The notes below the pieces were generated by a model. The model did not search any database and was not told the origin of the DNA. It worked only from the letters and a program-made list of their open reading frames with translations. Position numbers and translations under genes: made by a program. From GCA-2733415 sp049614485 (GTDB lineage Bacteria > Bacteroidota > Bacteroidia > Flavobacteriales > Flavobacteriaceae): a DNA stretch of 58,567 bases. Below, in pieces: positions 25,670-34,517 of the stretch (positions are counted from its first letter, which is position 1; the number at the start of each line of letters is the position of its first letter). The stretch covers positions 1 to 58,567 of the forward strand of contig JBMZDR010000014.1 of assembly GCA_049614485.1 (NCBI GenBank), in the 5' to 3' direction.

Positions 25670-26635
25670 ATGAAAATTACTGCTGCTGACGTAAAAAAAT
25701 TAAGAGATGCTACTGGTGCTGGAATGATGGATTGTAAAAAATCTTTAGTAGAAGCCGAAGGAGATTTCGACAAAGCATTAGATATATTGCGTAAAAAAGG
25801 TCAAAAAGTTGCTGCAAAAAGAGCCGACAGAGATTCTTCTGAAGGAGCTGTTATTGCTGTAGTAAACAACGATGCTACTCAAGGAGCTGTTGTTTGCTTA
25901 AACTGTGAAACTGACTTCGTTGCTATGAATGATGATTTCGTAAAGCTTGCTAAAGACTTCGCTAACTTAGCGTTAACTTGCGATACTAAAGAAGATTTCT
26001 TAGCTGCTGACTATAACGGTATGACTGTTGCTGAAAAGTTAATAGAACAAACTGGTGTCATTGGTGAGAAAATTGAAATAGGCGGGTTTAAGAAATTAAG
26101 CGCACCTTACGTTGGATCTTACATTCACGTAGGAAACAAAATCGCTTCAATCGTTGGTTTATCTGCCGCTGTAGATAAAGCAGATGTTTTAAGTAAAGAT
26201 TTAGCTATGCAAGCTGCTGCAATGGGAGCTACAACATTATCATACAAAGATTTTGATGCTGAATTCGTAGCAAATGAAACTGAAGCAAGAATTGCTGTTA
26301 TTGAAAAAGAAAATATTGAATTAGGACGTTTAGGAAAAACTCTTAAAAACGTACCTCAATACATTTCAATGGCACAATTAACTGACGATATTTTAGCTAA
26401 AGCTGAAGAAGCTGCTAAAGCCGAACTAGCTGCTGAAGGAAAACCAGAAAAGATCTGGGACAGAATTCTTCCAGGAAAAATGGAGCGTTTTGTTTCTGAT
26501 AACACTACTCTTGATAAAGAGCAATGTTTATTAGACCAAGAATTTATTAAAGAAGCAAAACAAAATGTTGCTGAGTACGTGAAAACTTACGGTGATGTAT
26601 CTGTTACTGCTTTTGAAAGAGTATCTTTAGCATAA
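25670..26635 (+). CDS. tsf: translation elongation factor Ts
   Basis: The 321-residue nucleotide exchange factor releases GDP from EF-Tu. The N-terminal UBA-like domain has VKKLRDATGAGMMDCKKSL (about 8-26). The core contains the conserved ETDFVAMNDDFVKLAKDFA (about 79-97) that contacts EF-Tu. The gene lies in the usual place after rpsB and ends in a strong terminator. The length is normal for Bacteroidota. Confidence 0.97.
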   Translation: MKITAADVKKLRDATGAGMMDCKKSLVEAEGDFDKALDILRKKGQKVAAKRADRDSSEGAVIAVVNNDATQGAVVCLNCETDFVAMNDDFVKLAKDFANLALTCDTKEDFLAADYNGMTVAEKLIEQTGVIGEKIEIGGFKKLSAPYVGSYIHVGNKIASIVGLSAAVDKADVLSKDLAMQAAAMGATTLSYKDFDAEFVANETEARIAVIEKENIELGRLGKTLKNVPQYISMAQLTDDILAKAEEAAKAELAAEGKPEKIWDRILPGKMERFVSDNTTLDKEQCLLDQEFIKEAKQNVAEYVKTYGDVSVTAFERVSLA

Positions 26636-26658
26636 GAATTCTCTTTATAATACACATT

Positions 26659-26690
26659 AAAGCTTCTCAGAAATGAGAAGCTTTTTTTAT
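26659..26690 (+). terminator. terminator of the ribosomal/tsf transcript
   Basis: The arms AAAGCTTCTCA (26659-26669) and TGAGAAGCTTT (26674-26684) are capped by a GAAA tetraloop, followed by a T-run. Confidence 0.88.
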
Positions 26691-26740
26691 ACAACAATAG
26701 TATACACAGTCAATTTTTCTTATTTATTCATCATTAAATA

Positions 26741-26770
26741 TTGAAAAAAAGGAATTCAAATGTATATTTG
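26741..26770 (+). promoter_or_regulatory. promoter of pyrH
   Basis: TTG (26741-26743), 19 bases, TATATTTG (26763-26770). It overlaps the first codons of a longer reading frame, so the ATG at 26789 must be the start. The leader is then only about 15 bases. Confidence 0.82.
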
Positions 26771-26788
26771 CACAAATCAAACACAGTT

Positions 26789-27496
26789 ATGCACTACAAA
26801 AGAATCCTTTTAAAACTATCCGGAGAAGCCTTAATGGGTGAACGTCAATACGGAATAGACCCAAAAAGATTAGCGGAATACGCACAAGATATCAAGGAAT
26901 TAGTTGAAAGAGGAATTGAAGTAGCTATCGTAATTGGCGGTGGTAATATCTTTAGAGGCGTTGCAGGAGCTAGTAACGGAATGGACAGGGTTCAAGGAGA
27001 TTACATGGGAATGCTAGCAACCGTAATTAACGGTTTGGCATTGCAAAGTGCACTTGAAGATGCTGACGTACAAACAAGACTACAGACAGCCATTAAAATT
27101 GAAGCAATAGCTGAACCATATATAAAAAGGCGCGCTACTAGACATCTTGAAAAAGGACGTGTTGTTATTTTTGGCTCTGGAACAGGAAATCCGTATTTCA
27201 CAACAGATTCCGCTGCTGTATTGCGCGCAATAGAAATTAATGCAGATGTGATTTTAAAAGGAACTCGTGTAGATGGTATTTACACTGAAGACCCAGAGAA
27301 GAACCCCGATGCTGAAAAATATGACTTTATCACTTTTGATGACGCCATTAAAAAAGGCTTAAAAGTAATGGATATGACTGCCTTTACATTAAGTCAAGAA
27401 AACAACTTACCAATTGTAGTATTTGACATGAACACAAAAGGTAACCTCCTTAAAGTAGTTTTAGGAGAACAAATAGGAACTAAAGTAAATAACTAA
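26789..27496 (+). CDS. pyrH: UMP kinase
   Basis: The 235-residue cytoplasmic amino-acid-kinase-fold enzyme phosphorylates UMP to UDP. The motifs are KRILLKLSGEALMG (about 4-17), IGGGNIFRG (about 50-58), GSGTGNPYFTTDSAA (about 130-144) and LKGTRVDGIYTEDP (about 156-169). The start was set at 26789 because the in-frame extension of 16 codons coincides with the promoter. It is followed by frr, the common bacterial pairing linking pyrimidine supply and ribosome recycling genes. Confidence 0.96.
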   Translation: MHYKRILLKLSGEALMGERQYGIDPKRLAEYAQDIKELVERGIEVAIVIGGGNIFRGVAGASNGMDRVQGDYMGMLATVINGLALQSALEDADVQTRLQTAIKIEAIAEPYIKRRATRHLEKGRVVIFGSGTGNPYFTTDSAAVLRAIEINADVILKGTRVDGIYTEDPEKNPDAEKYDFITFDDAIKKGLKVMDMTAFTLSQENNLPIVVFDMNTKGNLLKVVLGEQIGTKVNN

Positions 27497-27504
27497 TATA
27501 TTTG
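27497..27504 (+). promoter_or_regulatory. possible -7 element for frr
   Basis: TATATTTG begins on the base after the pyrH stop codon. No -33 TTG is at the right distance, so frr may rely mainly on the pyrH promoter. Confidence 0.35.
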
Positions 27505-27574
27505 GCTTAGTTATTGATTTAACTCAATTAATTTTTAACTAACCAAACCCAATGGTGGGATAAAATTTTAACTT

Positions 27575-28129
27575 ATGGAAGAGATTAATTTTATTATTGA
27601 CAGCGCAAAAGAAGGAATGGACAATGCTTTAGTGCATTTAGAAAAGCAATTGCGCATTATTAGAGCAGGAAAAGCATCTCCAGCAATGTTAAGCAGCATC
27701 ATGGTTGACTATTATGGCGCAGCTACACCTCTTGCTCAGGTTGCAAATGTAAACACTCCAGACGCGAGAACAATTACCGTACAACCTTGGGAAAAAAACT
27801 TAATGCAAGAAATTGAAAAAGCAATTATGGTTGCTAATCTTGGATTTAACCCAATGAATAATGGGGAAAGCATTATTATTAGTGTACCACCTCCAACTGA
27901 AGAAAGAAGACGCGAACTATCTAAACAAGCAAAAGGCGAAGCTGAAGACGCTAAAGTAGTTGTAAGAAACAATAGAAAAGAAGCAAACAACGAAATTAAG
28001 AAATTAGAAGATGCCTCAGATGATATGAAAAAAGAAGCTGAAGGCTCAATTCAATCATTAACTGATGCTGCAGTTAAAAAAATAGATGAAATATATGCGC
28101 TCAAAGAGAAAGACATCATGACGGTTTAA
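27575..28129 (+). CDS. frr: ribosome recycling factor
   Basis: The 184-residue tRNA-mimicking protein splits post-termination ribosomes together with EF-G. The domain I helix carries LRIIRAGKASPAMLSSIMVDYYGA (about 26-49). Further on are VQPWEKNLMQEIEKAI (about 68-83) and the signature PPPTEERRRELSKQAK (about 105-120). The length is the standard 184-186. It has a strong terminator immediately after it. Confidence 0.97.
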   Translation: MEEINFIIDSAKEGMDNALVHLEKQLRIIRAGKASPAMLSSIMVDYYGAATPLAQVANVNTPDARTITVQPWEKNLMQEIEKAIMVANLGFNPMNNGESIIISVPPPTEERRRELSKQAKGEAEDAKVVVRNNRKEANNEIKKLEDASDDMKKEAEGSIQSLTDAAVKKIDEIYALKEKDIMTV

Positions 28130-28150
28130 CCCTCTTAAATTTTACTATAA

Positions 28151-28180
28151 AAAAAACGGCTCATTTAGCCGTTTTTTTTA
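28151..28180 (+). terminator. terminator of pyrH-frr
   Basis: The arms AAAAAACGGCT (28151-28161) and AGCCGTTTTTT (28167-28177) flank a 5-base loop, followed by T residues. Confidence 0.88.
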
Positions 28181-28217
28181 TACCTAAACTTACCTTAAAA
28201 TATTTACACAAAATACC

Positions 28218-28225
28218 TACCTTTG
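28218..28225 (+). promoter_or_regulatory. -7 promoter element for the MMPL exporter
   Basis: TACCTTTG is an exact -7 match 18 bases before the ATG. At the -33 position only TTA is present. Confidence 0.5.
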
Positions 28226-28243
28226 TCACCCTAATAATCAGAG

Positions 28244-30631
28244 ATGACAAAATTATTTAGTGTAGGTTTTTGGGCCGCAGTGGCTCGTATGATTTTAAAA
28301 AACAGAATCATCATTCTACTAATATTATCGCTTATAACTGTAGCACTTGCTAGCCAGTTTAAACACATGCGCTTTACATATACCGAAGCAAACTTGTTAC
28401 CAGAAGACCATGAGGTTAACAAAGAGTATTTTCAGTTTCTAAATCAATTTGGTGAAGAAGGAAATTTAATCATATTAGGTATTCAGGACGAAGCGTTTTT
28501 TACACCTGAAATATTTAACGCGTGGAATAACTTAGGAAAAGATTTAAACACCCATAAAGATGTTTCATTAGTTGTTGGCGTTGGAAACATACAAACACTA
28601 ATTAAAAACAAAGAGAAAAAAGCATTCAACTTAAAACCGCTAGTTACTGACACCATAACGTCTCAAGCAGAACTAGACAAACTTAAAACCCAACTTTACT
28701 ACAACTTACCATTTTACAACAAATTTTTATACAACTCAGAATCCAACACCTTTAGGACCGCAGTATATATCAACAAGGCTATTGTTAACAAACCTGCTCG
28801 TAAAGAATTGATTGAAAAATTTATAATTCCTAAAATAGATGCGTTTAACAATACGCATAATTTAAAAATACGCGTATCAGGAATGCCCTATATTAGAACT
28901 TTAAACTCTAATACTATTATTAGTGAAATATCGTCTTTTATTTTAGCAGCATTAGGTGTAACTGGGTTTATATTCTTCTTATTTTTTAGATCATTTAGAG
29001 CAACGTTTATATCGTTATTTACCGTAATCATTGGAGTTATGTGGACCTTTGGCTTCTTAGGTTTACTTCAGTATGAAATTACAGTTTTAACAGCAATTAT
29101 TCCACCGCTAATCATTGTAATTGGAATACCTAATTGTATTTTCTTAATAAACAAATACCAATCGGAAGTCAAAAAACACGGAAACCAAGCCAAATCCTTA
29201 CAGCGTGTAATCACGAAAATTGGTAATGCAACATTAATGACCAATGTAACCACTGCAGCCGGTTTTGCTACTTTTATTTTAACAAAAAGTGACCTGCTAA
29301 AAGAATTTGGAGTTGTTGCATCATTGAGTATTCTCTCAATTTTTGTCATCTCATTATTATTAATTCCTGTAATTTACAGTTTCATGCCACTCCCAAAAGC
29401 TAAACATTTGAAACACCTGAACAAAAGGTGGATTGATGGTTTTGTAAACTGGATGGAACACATGGTAAAAAACAGGCGAATTACTATTTATGCAGGAGCC
29501 GTACTTCTATTAATAGTAAGTATGATTGGTATTTTTCAAATTAAAGTGACCGGAAGTTTGATTGAAGACATGCCTAAGGACACTGAGTTTTTTAGAGACA
29601 TTCGTTTTTTTGAAAAAGAATTTGATGGGATCATGCCAGTAGAATTCATGATAGACACCAAACGTAAAAAAGGAGTTATGAAATTAGCAACTTTAAAACG
29701 AATGGAGAAATTAGAAGAAGCGATCAATGACATCCCGGAATTATCAAAACCAATGTCTGTTGTTGGCTTAGTAAAATACGCTAAACAAGCCTATTACAAC
29801 GGCAATCCAAAGTATTATCAACTGCCAACTTCACAAGAAAAAAACTTTATATTCTCCTATGCAAAAAACGCAAATGGAGACAGCAATTTAATGAAGAGTT
29901 TTGCTGACAGCACGGGACAATATGCAAGAATAACAACATTCATGAAGGACATTAGTACCGACAGAATGGAGGCTATAGAAACACAATTAAAACAGAAAAT
30001 ATCCATCATATTTCCTGCAGAACGCTACGCTGTAATTATGACAGGAAAAGCGCTAGTGTTTCAAAAAGGAACAAAATACCTAAGAGACAACCTCTTCCTC
30101 TCATTAGGCTTAGCAATTGTTATCATTTCGTTATTTATGGCATACATGTTTCGTTCAGCACGAATGATTATAGTATCACTAATACCAAACTTACTGCCAC
30201 TAGTTATTACAGCTGGACTAATGGGGTATTTAGGCGTACCAATAAAGCCATCAACCATACTAGTATTTAGTATCGCTTTTGGTATTTCAGTAGATGACAC
30301 CATACACTTTTTGGCAAAATACAGACAAGAATTACAAGCACATAATTGGCAAATTAGAAAATCAGTTTATGCAGCTTTACGAGAAACTGGCGTGAGTATG
30401 TTTTACACCTCAATAGTATTATTCTTTGGATTTTCTGTATTTACAATATCGAATTTTGGCGGAACTGTTGCACTTGGAGGCTTGGTGTCAGCAACATTAT
30501 TACTAGCCATGTTAGCAAACTTATTATTGCTACCTTCATTATTATTATCTTTAGAAAGGAGTATTGCTAACAAAAAAGTCTTAAAAGAACCTAGTATTAA
30601 AATCATCCCTGAAGATGAGGATGAAATATAA
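28244..30631 (+). CDS. MMPL-type RND exporter
   Basis: The 795-residue inner-membrane protein has a duplicated 6-helix layout with two periplasmic domains (about 45-220 and 430-600). It belongs to the MMPL/HpnN-like branch, which exports lipids or hydrophobic compounds without an adaptor. The second half keeps the acidic pair in FGISVDDTIHFLAKY (about 681-695). The first half has IGIPNCIFLINKYQ (about 292-305) with no Asp, so only one half can carry protons. It stands alone between two terminators; the substrate is unknown. The C-terminus is acidic (EDEDEI). Confidence 0.88.
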   Translation: MTKLFSVGFWAAVARMILKNRIIILLILSLITVALASQFKHMRFTYTEANLLPEDHEVNKEYFQFLNQFGEEGNLIILGIQDEAFFTPEIFNAWNNLGKDLNTHKDVSLVVGVGNIQTLIKNKEKKAFNLKPLVTDTITSQAELDKLKTQLYYNLPFYNKFLYNSESNTFRTAVYINKAIVNKPARKELIEKFIIPKIDAFNNTHNLKIRVSGMPYIRTLNSNTIISEISSFILAALGVTGFIFFLFFRSFRATFISLFTVIIGVMWTFGFLGLLQYEITVLTAIIPPLIIVIGIPNCIFLINKYQSEVKKHGNQAKSLQRVITKIGNATLMTNVTTAAGFATFILTKSDLLKEFGVVASLSILSIFVISLLLIPVIYSFMPLPKAKHLKHLNKRWIDGFVNWMEHMVKNRRITIYAGAVLLLIVSMIGIFQIKVTGSLIEDMPKDTEFFRDIRFFEKEFDGIMPVEFMIDTKRKKGVMKLATLKRMEKLEEAINDIPELSKPMSVVGLVKYAKQAYYNGNPKYYQLPTSQEKNFIFSYAKNANGDSNLMKSFADSTGQYARITTFMKDISTDRMEAIETQLKQKISIIFPAERYAVIMTGKALVFQKGTKYLRDNLFLSLGLAIVIISLFMAYMFRSARMIIVSLIPNLLPLVITAGLMGYLGVPIKPSTILVFSIAFGISVDDTIHFLAKYRQELQAHNWQIRKSVYAALRETGVSMFYTSIVLFFGFSVFTISNFGGTVALGGLVSATLLLAMLANLLLLPSLLLSLERSIANKKVLKEPSIKIIPEDEDEI

Positions 30632-30632
30632 A

Positions 30633-30658
30633 AAAAGCGCTAGTAAACTAGCGCTTTT
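30633..30658 (+). terminator. terminator of the MMPL exporter
   Basis: The arms AAAAGCGCTAG (30633-30643) and CTAGCGCTTTT (30648-30658) flank a TAAA loop. The stem is symmetric but the T-run is short. Confidence 0.78.
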
Positions 30659-30823
30659 ACCCCAAAAACTTACTTAATAAACGTTTATATTTACTAATAT
30701 AAGATACCGCAATTTATAACAATCAGCGCTATAAAAACATACCTAAATTTAGGTATTTTTACCTCACTAATATTAGGGATATTTAAGCTTGAAAATAAAG
30801 TTTATAAAGTGCATATAAAAAAT

Positions 30824-30831
30824 TATATTTG
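30824..30831 (+). promoter_or_regulatory. -7 promoter element for asnS
   Basis: TATATTTG is an exact -7 match. It implies an untranslated leader of about 110 bases before the ATG at 30945. No -33 TTG is correctly placed. Confidence 0.5.
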
Positions 30832-30944
30832 CCAACGAGAAATTTTTACTATAAAAGCTCAGTATATATTGGTACTATAATTCTTTTTCATAAAAGCATT
30901 ACCTCACACCAATTGTCTGAATATTAATACATAGAACTAAACAC

Positions 30945-32378
30945 ATGAAATCACTATCAGTTTCTGAATTACTAAAAGGAGAACAACTTTTACAAGAAAT
31001 TACCATAAAAGGTTGGGTAAGAACTTTTAGAGCAAATAGATTTGTTGCTCTAAATGACGGATCAACAATTCATAATATTCAATGTGTTGTAGATTTTGAA
31101 AATACTGATGAAGATGTATTAAAAAGAATCACAACTGGTGCTGCAGTAGCAATTACAGGAACTTTAATTGAAAGTCAAGGAAAAGGACAATCGTTTGAAG
31201 TAGAAGTAAAAACTATTGAAGTTTTAGGTGATTCTGATCCTGAAACCTACCCTATTCAGCCTAAAAAACACAGTTTTGAATTTTTAAGAGAAAATGCACA
31301 TTTAAGAACACGCACAAATACATTTAGTGCCGTTATGCGTTTGCGTTCATCATTATCATTTGCAATTCATAATTATTTCAATCAGAATGATTTCTACTAC
31401 ATGCACACGCCAATCATTACAGGTAGTGATGCAGAAGGTGCTGGTGAAATGTTTCAAGTAACCGGATTAGACGTGAAAAATCCGCCATTAAATGAAGAAG
31501 GTGCTGTAGATTACACAAAAGATTTCTTCGGAAAAGAAACTAACTTAACAGTTTCTGGGCAATTAGAAGCAGAAACTTACGCCATGTCTTTAGGTAAAGT
31601 GTACACGTTTGGACCTACATTTAGAGCCGAAAACTCAAACACTTCACGTCACCTATCTGAATTTTGGATGATTGAACCTGAAGTTGCTTTTATGGACTTA
31701 GCAGGAAATATGGATTTAGCAGAAGATTTCTTAAAATCTGTAATCAATCACATTTTAGATAATAACATTGACGATTTAAAGTTCTTAGAGCAACGTTTAT
31801 TAGATGAAGAAAAGAGCAAACCTCAAAAAGACAGAAGCGAATTAAGTTTAATAGAAAAACTAAAGTTTGTTGCTGATAACAATTTCAAGCGCGTCAGTTA
31901 TACTGAAGCTATTGACATCTTAAAAAATTGTAAACCAAACAAAAAGAAAAAATTCAATTATATTATTGAAGAATGGGGAGCAGATTTACAAAGTGAGCAT
32001 GAGCGCTTTTTAGTTGAAAAACATTTCAAATGCCCCGTAATTTTATTTGATTATCCAGCAAATATTAAAGCATTTTACATGCGTTTAAATGATGACGGTA
32101 AAACAGTTCGCGCAATGGATATTTTATTTCCTGGTATTGGAGAAATGGTTGGTGGTGCACAACGTGAGGAGCGTTTAGACGTGCTTTTAGAAAAAATGAA
32201 AGCTATCGGAATTGATGAAAAAGAATTATGGTGGTACACTGATTTAAGAAAATATGGCTCAGCAGTTCACTCTGGCTTTGGCTTAGGTTTTGAGCGCTTG
32301 GTGATGTTTGCAACTGGTATGGGAAATATTAGAGATGTAATTCCTTTTCCGAGAACACCACAAAACGCAGAATTTTAA
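30945..32378 (+). CDS. asnS: asparaginyl-tRNA synthetase
   Basis: The 477-residue class IIb synthetase has an N-terminal OB fold (about 17-105; TIKGWVRTFRANRFVALNDG). The catalytic core has motif 2 in FGPTFRAENSNTSRHLSEFWMIEPE (about 223-247) and motif 3 in GFGLGFERLVMFATG (about 443-457). The presence of AsnRS means Asn-tRNA is charged directly. The gene ends in a terminator and is followed 75 bases later by rpoN, a neighbour pair seen in flavobacteria. Confidence 0.96.
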   Translation: MKSLSVSELLKGEQLLQEITIKGWVRTFRANRFVALNDGSTIHNIQCVVDFENTDEDVLKRITTGAAVAITGTLIESQGKGQSFEVEVKTIEVLGDSDPETYPIQPKKHSFEFLRENAHLRTRTNTFSAVMRLRSSLSFAIHNYFNQNDFYYMHTPIITGSDAEGAGEMFQVTGLDVKNPPLNEEGAVDYTKDFFGKETNLTVSGQLEAETYAMSLGKVYTFGPTFRAENSNTSRHLSEFWMIEPEVAFMDLAGNMDLAEDFLKSVINHILDNNIDDLKFLEQRLLDEEKSKPQKDRSELSLIEKLKFVADNNFKRVSYTEAIDILKNCKPNKKKKFNYIIEEWGADLQSEHERFLVEKHFKCPVILFDYPANIKAFYMRLNDDGKTVRAMDILFPGIGEMVGGAQREERLDVLLEKMKAIGIDEKELWWYTDLRKYGSAVHSGFGLGFERLVMFATGMGNIRDVIPFPRTPQNAEF

Positions 32379-32404
32379 ACCTCAAAAAATAATCGTTTAA
32401 AAGT

Positions 32405-32440
32405 AACCTACAAGATTCCAAAACCTTGTAGGTTTTTTTA
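32405..32440 (+). terminator. terminator of asnS
   Basis: The arms AACCTACAAG (32405-32414) and CTTGTAGGTT (32425-32434) flank a 10-base loop, followed by a T-run. The rpoN start lies only 14 bases further. Confidence 0.85.
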
Positions 32441-32453
32441 TCTTTACACTATT

Positions 32454-33908
32454 ATGTTAAAACAATTCTTACAATTCAAATTATCTCAAAAATTATCTCC
32501 TCAACAAATTCAGTTGATGAAGTTGATACAATTGCCTACACAGGCATTTGAACAGCGTATAAAACAAGAGCTGGAGGAAAACCCTGCTTTAGATGATAAT
32601 AAAGAAGATTATACCGAAGATGAATTTGACAGTAATGAGTATGATGATGACTACGATAATGACACTATCAATACAGACGATATAAACATTGATGACTATT
32701 TAAGCGATGATGACACACCCAGCTATCGTTTGCAAGCAAATAATTACAGTGCAGATGATGATGATAAAAGCGTTCCTTATGCCTCAGGAATGACATTTAC
32801 TCAACATCTTATAAATCAGTTAAACACTTTTAGCTTAAATGAACAGGAGTATTTAATTGCCGAATTTTTAGTAGGTAGTATTGGTGAAAGTGGTTACATC
32901 CGCAGAGAGTTAATTGACATTGTAGATGATTTAGCTTTCACACAAGCTATATACACCAATGAATCAGAGGTTGAGAAAGTCCTTAAAATTGTACACAAAC
33001 TAGAACCTACAGGTGTGGGTGCGCGTAATTTACAAGAATGCCTACTACTACAATTACAACAAAAACAAAAAACAAAAGCTGTAGAATTAGCAACAGGCAT
33101 CATTAAAGAGTCTTTCGATCAATTTGCTAAAAAACATTATAAAAAATTACTTCAAAAATTCAACATCACTGAAGATGATTTAAAAGAAGCCATCTCAGAA
33201 ATTGAAAAGTTGAACCCTAAACCAGGCGGAAGCTATTCAGGTAATAATAAAATTACCGAACATGTTGTTCCTGATTTTAGCATACGAATAATTGATGATA
33301 AATTGGAATTGACTTTAAACGGCAGAAATGCTCCAGAGTTGCATATTTCAAACGAGTATAGTAATATGCTAAAAGGCTATAAAGAAAGTAAAAACAAATC
33401 TAAATCACAGAAAGACGCGGTACAGTTTATCAAACAAAAGTTAGATGCTGCAAAATGGTTTATTGATGCCATTAAGCAACGCCAACAAACACTTTTTGTA
33501 ACAATGTCGGCAATAATGAAATACCAAGAAGCTTACTTGTTAAGTGGTGATGACATGGATTTAAAACCAATGATTTTAAAAGATATTGCCGATGAAATTG
33601 ACATGGATATTTCAACGGTTTCTAGAGTAGCAAATAGTAAATATGTAGACACCCCTTACGGCACAAAATTAATCAAAGACTTCTTCTCAGAATCAATGAA
33701 AAACGACAAAGGTGAAGATGTATCTACAAGAGAGATAAAGAAAATTTTAGAATCCGTTATTTCTGAAGAAAGTAAAAGAAAGCCACTTACTGATGAAAAA
33801 TTAGCTGAACTTTTAAAAGAAAAAGGCTATCCAATAGCTAGAAGAACTATTGCTAAATACCGAGAACAACTTGATATTCCGGTTGCGAGATTACGTAAAA
33901 AGATATAG
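32454..33908 (+). CDS. rpoN: RNA polymerase sigma-54 factor
   Basis: The 484-residue protein has the N-terminal activator-contact region (about 8-40; LSQKLSPQQIQLMKLIQLP), a strongly acidic Asp-rich linker (about 44-105), the core-binding domain (about 115-300), the helix-turn-helix region and the RpoN box ARRTIAKYREQL near residues 462-473. Sigma-54 directs transcription that needs AAA+ activators. No clear promoter is visible: a near-match TATCTTTA ends 8 bases before the ATG. It may depend on read-through from asnS. The next gene starts 3 bases after its stop. Confidence 0.95.
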   Translation: MLKQFLQFKLSQKLSPQQIQLMKLIQLPTQAFEQRIKQELEENPALDDNKEDYTEDEFDSNEYDDDYDNDTINTDDINIDDYLSDDDTPSYRLQANNYSADDDDKSVPYASGMTFTQHLINQLNTFSLNEQEYLIAEFLVGSIGESGYIRRELIDIVDDLAFTQAIYTNESEVEKVLKIVHKLEPTGVGARNLQECLLLQLQQKQKTKAVELATGIIKESFDQFAKKHYKKLLQKFNITEDDLKEAISEIEKLNPKPGGSYSGNNKITEHVVPDFSIRIIDDKLELTLNGRNAPELHISNEYSNMLKGYKESKNKSKSQKDAVQFIKQKLDAAKWFIDAIKQRQQTLFVTMSAIMKYQEAYLLSGDDMDLKPMILKDIADEIDMDISTVSRVANSKYVDTPYGTKLIKDFFSESMKNDKGEDVSTREIKKILESVISEESKRKPLTDEKLAELLKEKGYPIARRTIAKYREQLDIPVARLRKKI

Positions 33909-33911
33909 TGT

Positions 33912-34517
33912 TTGAATAAATTATTAACATATGTCTCGTATATTTTTCACCCAATATTTATATCTTTTATAGGTATAGGCATCTATTATACGGTTTCCCC
34001 AAAATATTATGCCGATAACTATATTGAAAATAGACTTTTTCAATTATTAATACTTACCATAATTATTCCTTTGTTAATTTTTAGAGTTTTAAAAAAGTTA
34101 AATATTGCAAGCACACTTATGATGGAGGACGTTAAAGAAAGACGTTACCCATATATGATAGCTGTCATTTTAAATTTTTACATAACCATATTCATATTTA
34201 AAGAAAACACAGAGCCTGAATTACATTACTTTTTTGCAGGGATAAGCTTTACTGCTATAACTTTTTTAGTTCTAAGTTATTTTAATTACAAAGCAAGCCT
34301 TCACTCTGCAGCAATTAGTGGGCTAACTATGTTTGTTGCCGCTTTAAGCATACACTACCAGTCTAATATGGTTTTTTTAATTGGTGGATTGTTGCTATGC
34401 AACGGATTGGTAGCAACTTCAAGACTCCATTTAAAAGCCCATACAGCACAAGAATTACTTATTGGTTTTTTTATGGGTCTTACACCACAATTTATACTCA
34501 TGTCCTATTGGGTTTAG
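33912..34517 (+). CDS. PAP2-like integral membrane protein
   Basis: The 201-residue protein has about six membrane helices. It starts at a TTG three bases after the rpoN stop; no ATG or GTG in frame is nearby, and the hydrophobic N-terminus begins at once. Degenerate PAP2 phosphatase motifs are visible: ERRYPY (about 77-82), SLHSAA (about 133-138) and SRLHLKAHTAQE (about 173-184), where the usual final Asp is Glu. It may be a lipid or isoprenyl phosphatase, or a catalytically altered relative. Its 3' end overlaps the convergent barrel gene by four bases. Confidence 0.7.
   Translation: MNKLLTYVSYIFHPIFISFIGIGIYYTVSPKYYADNYIENRLFQLLILTIIIPLLIFRVLKKLNIASTLMMEDVKERRYPYMIAVILNFYITIFIFKENTEPELHYFFAGISFTAITFLVLSYFNYKASLHSAAISGLTMFVAALSIHYQSNMVFLIGGLLLCNGLVATSRLHLKAHTAQELLIGFFMGLTPQFILMSYWV

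Larger units (their letters stand above)
30632..30944. other. 313-base gap between the MMPL exporter and asnS
   Basis: The gap contains the exporter terminator (30633-30658), an 18-base perfect palindrome ATACCTAAATTTAGGTAT (30739-30756) followed by five T residues, and the asnS -7 element (30824-30831). The palindrome may be a second, weak terminator or an operator. I find no coding frame worth calling. Confidence 0.6.
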
